A stretch of 64,000 nt of DNA from Bdellovibrionota bacterium (GTDB lineage: Bacteria; Bdellovibrionota; Bdellovibrionia; Bdellovibrionales; Bdellovibrionaceae): positions 1-64,000 of the forward strand of contig CAUJGP010000031.1 in assembly GCA_963170155.1 (NCBI GenBank), written 5' to 3'. A model generated the notes under the pieces. That model ran no database searches. It was not told the DNA's origin and saw only the letters and a program-made list of their open reading frames with translations. Below are positions 61,966 through 64,000 of this stretch, in pieces; within the stretch, counting starts at the first letter, position 1; each line of letters starts with the position of its first letter. A program made the position numbers and the translations under genes.

Positions 61966-63279
61966 TTAGAATATGGGTTCGCCTGTAATATCATCAATCC
62001 CATCGTTATCATCATCAATGACGCCTGGAGGAAGATTGGGGTTAGGGTTAGGGTTAGGGTTCGTTGGAGGATTGGTAGGAGGATTAGGATTGTTAGGGTC
62101 CGGGTTTGAAGGAGGATTTTCTGGTGTTGGATTATGTGTGGATGGAGGGCGTTCACAGTAAAGAGCTTTAATAACGGAATTTTCAGTTCCTAATTCGCCT
62201 CCGAGTTTAATTTTACCATCAGTAATAGACGCTTCAACCAAGGCACCGTCAATCGTGACTTCTAAACTTTCTGGGTCAATGTTATCAGTGTGTTCTAAAT
62301 TGAATTCTGAGAGAAGGTGCAACCGTTTGGTCGCAAGGGAACCGACTTCTCTCAGGCCTTCATGATAGCGGCGGCCACTAAGATCAATGGCTAACCCATT
62401 GTTCAAACGAATGAGGTCAAGGTAGCCATAACCGACTTCATCTTCTCCTCTGTAGGTAGGAAGACCTGGTGTGGTGTAGAGAATACCGCTGATGAGTAGA
62501 GGGCGTCCATTCATGTGAGTTTTAAGCTTTTCATAAACAGATTCAGGTGTGATATTCGCACAATCGCGATTAAATGCGGGAGCTTCGAGTCTGTCGGGAT
62601 CTGGAACCCTTTGAATATGACTAGGATAGCGGTAGCAGATATCATTTTCATCTGCGATAAAAATAACGGCTAAAGCTGCATCGTCTCGCATGAACCCGTG
62701 GGCTTGCATAGCAGTTTTCATTCCATTGTCCAAGCTGCGAGAAAGAGAGTAGAGTCCTTCTTCTCCTCCGTCTGAGTAATAGTCATTGGCCATGTGGGTA
62801 AGGCTATTGATTAAGGAGCTGCTGATCGCATTGACCGACATTTCTCTCGATTTGAGAACGTAAGGTTCATTTCGATATTTATATAATTTACCAGCATGGC
62901 TTCCGCGACTACCATGGGCAGGAAGAATAGCCACCTGGTAGTCTACAGAACTAGGAATTTCATTGACGAAGGCACCAATTTCTGAGGCGATGACTCCTCT
63001 TTCTTCATTCAATGAAGCGGATGTATCAGTGACAAGAAGGATATCAATTTTTCTTACAATTTCAGCGTCAGGTTGTCTGAATTCTTGCGTGTAACACATT
63101 TTGCTTTCAAGTGGTAAAGGAGAGCCTGGCGAAGGAGTGTTGGTATTCGATGGAGAATTTCCAACGACTGTGTACAACGCTTCCTTTTCGTCATTAGTTA
63201 AGAGACAGCCCGTGATACTGAATTGCAAACCTAGCAGCATCAGTGTCATTAAACCTCTTGTAACGGATTGCTTGCCCAT
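61966..63279 (-). CDS. Lipoprotein with von Willebrand factor A-like domain and Asn-Pro repeat tail
   Basis: A 437-residue protein. The type II signal peptide ends ITGC (Cys25). A linker leads to a vWA-like domain (about 75-270) with an intact MIDAS core DTSAS at 85-89 after KIDILLV, for metal-dependent binding. The third quarter is beta-rich. The tail (about 385-420) is a Pro/Asn repeat (PNPNPNP, PTNPPTNP). It ends in GVIDDDNDGIDDITGEP, like a single calcium-binding thrombospondin type 3 or dockerin-like loop. It is probably surface or periplasmic; adhesion is a guess. It is followed by a strong terminator. Confidence 0.8.
   Translation of the reverse strand: MGKQSVTRGLMTLMLLGLQFSITGCLLTNDEKEALYTVVGNSPSNTNTPSPGSPLPLESKMCYTQEFRQPDAEIVRKIDILLVTDTSASLNEERGVIASEIGAFVNEIPSSVDYQVAILPAHGSRGSHAGKLYKYRNEPYVLKSREMSVNAISSSLINSLTHMANDYYSDGGEEGLYSLSRSLDNGMKTAMQAHGFMRDDAALAVIFIADENDICYRYPSHIQRVPDPDRLEAPAFNRDCANITPESVYEKLKTHMNGRPLLISGILYTTPGLPTYRGEDEVGYGYLDLIRLNNGLAIDLSGRRYHEGLREVGSLATKRLHLLSEFNLEHTDNIDPESLEVTIDGALVEASITDGKIKLGGELGTENSVIKALYCERPPSTHNPTPENPPSNPDPNNPNPPTNPPTNPNPNPNPNLPPGVIDDDNDGIDDITGEPIF
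62039..62061. repeat. GGGTTA hexanucleotide microsatellite in the vWA gene
   Basis: Three full GGGTTA units plus GGGTT lie in a row. On the coding strand they read AACCCT repeats and encode alternating Asn-Pro. The six-base unit keeps the frame, so slippage would change tail length only. The sequence is identical to the vertebrate telomere repeat, by chance of codon choice. Confidence 0.85.
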
Positions 63280-63671
63280 AGACCTTGCTCCTTTTTTAGA
63301 TCACTTCCTTGAATAATCTATTTGTTTGTTATATTTTTTATTAAAACAATTCTCAATCACAGCAGTTTAGCAGTGGGGATTTTTCATTAACGGGCCGTTC
63401 TATAATGTTAGTTTAGTGAGCAACTGTTCAAAGGTCTAGTCATCAGACGAAAATAAGACATAAAAAGAAAAATAAAAAATTAAAAAGTTATTTTTTGTTA
63501 AAAAGTTCCACAGATCTTAAGGGGAACTTTGATTTTTTGTAATGGCTGTCAAAAACTTCTGCGAAATAAGAGAAAGGCAATGCTCTAAAAAAATATATGA
63601 TAGCAACGATAAAGCCTATGTCTTCGCTGATTGATCGCCAAAATCTATTTGCGATGATGATTAGGGCTGAA

Positions 63672-63688
63672 CTCTCTCTCTCTCTCTC
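63672..63688. repeat. (CT)8 dinucleotide microsatellite
   Basis: Eight CT units plus a C, immediately upstream of the AGGAGG at 63692. Dinucleotide tracts of this kind can slip in replication. It precedes a possible small reading frame on the plus strand and lies in the first codons of a dubious minus-strand frame. Confidence 0.8.
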
Positions 63689-63705
63689 CATAGGAGGCAT
63701 TTTTA

Positions 63706-63777
63706 TTGAATTTTTTAATTATAATAAAAAGAGAGAATAAATTCATTAAGGGTAGTAATAAGAGAGTTTATTTATAA
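63706..63777 (+). CDS. Possible small peptide gene (23 residues)
   Basis: A perfect AGGAGG (63692-63697) stands eight bases before TTG, opening 23 codons: MNFLIIIKRENKFIKGSNK and a short tail RVYL. The peptide is basic after a short hydrophobic start. It could be a leader peptide for the lipoprotein gene about 110 bases downstream, or chance in AT-rich DNA. Only the ribosome-binding site supports it. Confidence 0.25.
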   Translation: MNFLIIIKRENKFIKGSNKRVYL

Positions 63778-63884
63778 GATTTTATTAAGATGATGCTTTA
63801 GCATTCTGTTTAGACAGATCTCATTTTTGAACATAAATAATTTTAATTTATAATGAAGGGGGTTTTAGTGATATACTCTGTTGT

Positions 63885-64000
63885 ATGAGTACGTTTATTA
63901 AAAAAATAAAATCTTTTAAATTCGTGGTTATCCCTCTCGTTGGTTTAATCGTCTCAGGTTGCCAGTTCGACATTACTGTGACCTCGTCATCAACGGATCA
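63885..64000 (+). CDS. Lipoprotein, 5' part only (cut by window end)
   Basis: An ATG opens a frame that runs off the window after 38 codons. A basic N-terminus (MSTFIKKIKSFKF), a hydrophobic core and the lipobox VSGC form a clear type II signal peptide. The mature part begins CQFDITVTSSSTD. No strong ribosome-binding site is close to the ATG, so the start may shift. The function cannot be judged from this fragment. Confidence 0.65.
   Translation, partial: MSTFIKKIKSFKFVVIPLVGLIVSGCQFDITVTSSSTD

Larger units (their letters stand above)
63280..63884. other. AT-rich intergenic region
   Basis: About 600 bases between the divergent vWA lipoprotein and the partial lipoprotein. It includes a (CT)8 tract, a possible 23-codon reading frame at 63706 and a dubious 70-codon minus-strand frame (63488-63700). 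I find no RNA gene. Promoters for both flanking genes should lie here. Confidence 0.4.

Noticed and set aside
63488-63700. 70-codon minus-strand frame with an ERERE repeat at its start
   Set aside because: No ribosome-binding site before the ATG, repeat-derived N-terminus and no recognisable content; kept only as context for the (CT)8 tract.
1-64000. CRISPR arrays, prophage, transposons and genomic island borders
   Set aside because: No regularly spaced repeats, no integrase or transposase sequence, no target-site duplications, and gene style is uniform across the window.

Overview
The window is ordinary bacterial chromosome from an AT-rich, Gram-negative, flagellated bacterium, most likely a member of the Bdellovibrionota or a nearby deltaproteobacterial lineage. 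This rests on gene content, not on any database search. Many lipoproteins and secreted proteins are present. A complete lower mevalonate operon occurs together with P- and L-ring flagellar genes, an FlgJ without a muramidase domain, an AgmX/PglI-type C-terminal domain and c-di-GMP signalling. I see no rRNA, tRNA, CRISPR array, insertion sequence, integrase or prophage gene.

Layout. 1-324: AT-rich edge with a perfect DnaA-box sequence. 325-9251: a secreted CbiX-like chelatase, a family 9 glycosyltransferase, a subtilisin-like protease overlapping a gene for what looks like its detached prodomain, a large secreted protein, a TPR protein and a short-chain dehydrogenase. 9372-16698: an Flp/TadE-like pilin, a DUF2203 protein, a large secreted Gln/Gly/Asn-rich protein and a run of secreted proteins and lipoproteins, one a zinc peptidase. 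16967-25635: trmB, a CDF metal transporter, a response regulator-diguanylate cyclase, speA, an O-methyltransferase, a [2Fe-2S] ferredoxin that appears to start at AUU, and a UvrD/PcrA helicase. 25863-31239: a second zinc-peptidase lipoprotein with a beta-barrel partner, two lipoproteins, an orphan Hpt protein and a membrane-anchored TPR protein.

31480-36370 is housekeeping: dnaJ-dnaK in that order, a membrane protein and rpmI-rplT without infC. 36630-48382 looks like one long transcription unit with overlapping or nearly touching genes: fni-mvaA-mvaK2-mvaD-mvaK1 (mevalonate to IPP/DMAPP), guaA, dnaE and a secreted protein of unknown role. On the minus strand lie a FecR/AgmX-like protein, secG, an aspartate kinase and a lytic transglycosylase. 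52400-58336 is the flagellar rod/ring cluster flgF-flgG-flgA-flgH-flgI-flgJ. It has an exact sigma-54 promoter sequence inside an inverted repeat upstream of flgF, and a candidate structured RNA between flgI and flgJ. The right end holds a small outer-membrane barrel, class II fructose-bisphosphate aldolase, a glutaryl-CoA-dehydrogenase-like enzyme, a half-size TSUP permease, a vWA-domain lipoprotein and the start of a further lipoprotein cut by the window edge.

The most interesting observations are the subtilase/trans-prodomain gene pair (3048-5373), the possible structured RNA in the flagellar operon (57223-57468), the sigma-54 site buried in a palindrome (52400-52466) and the AUU-initiated ferredoxin (22879-23175).
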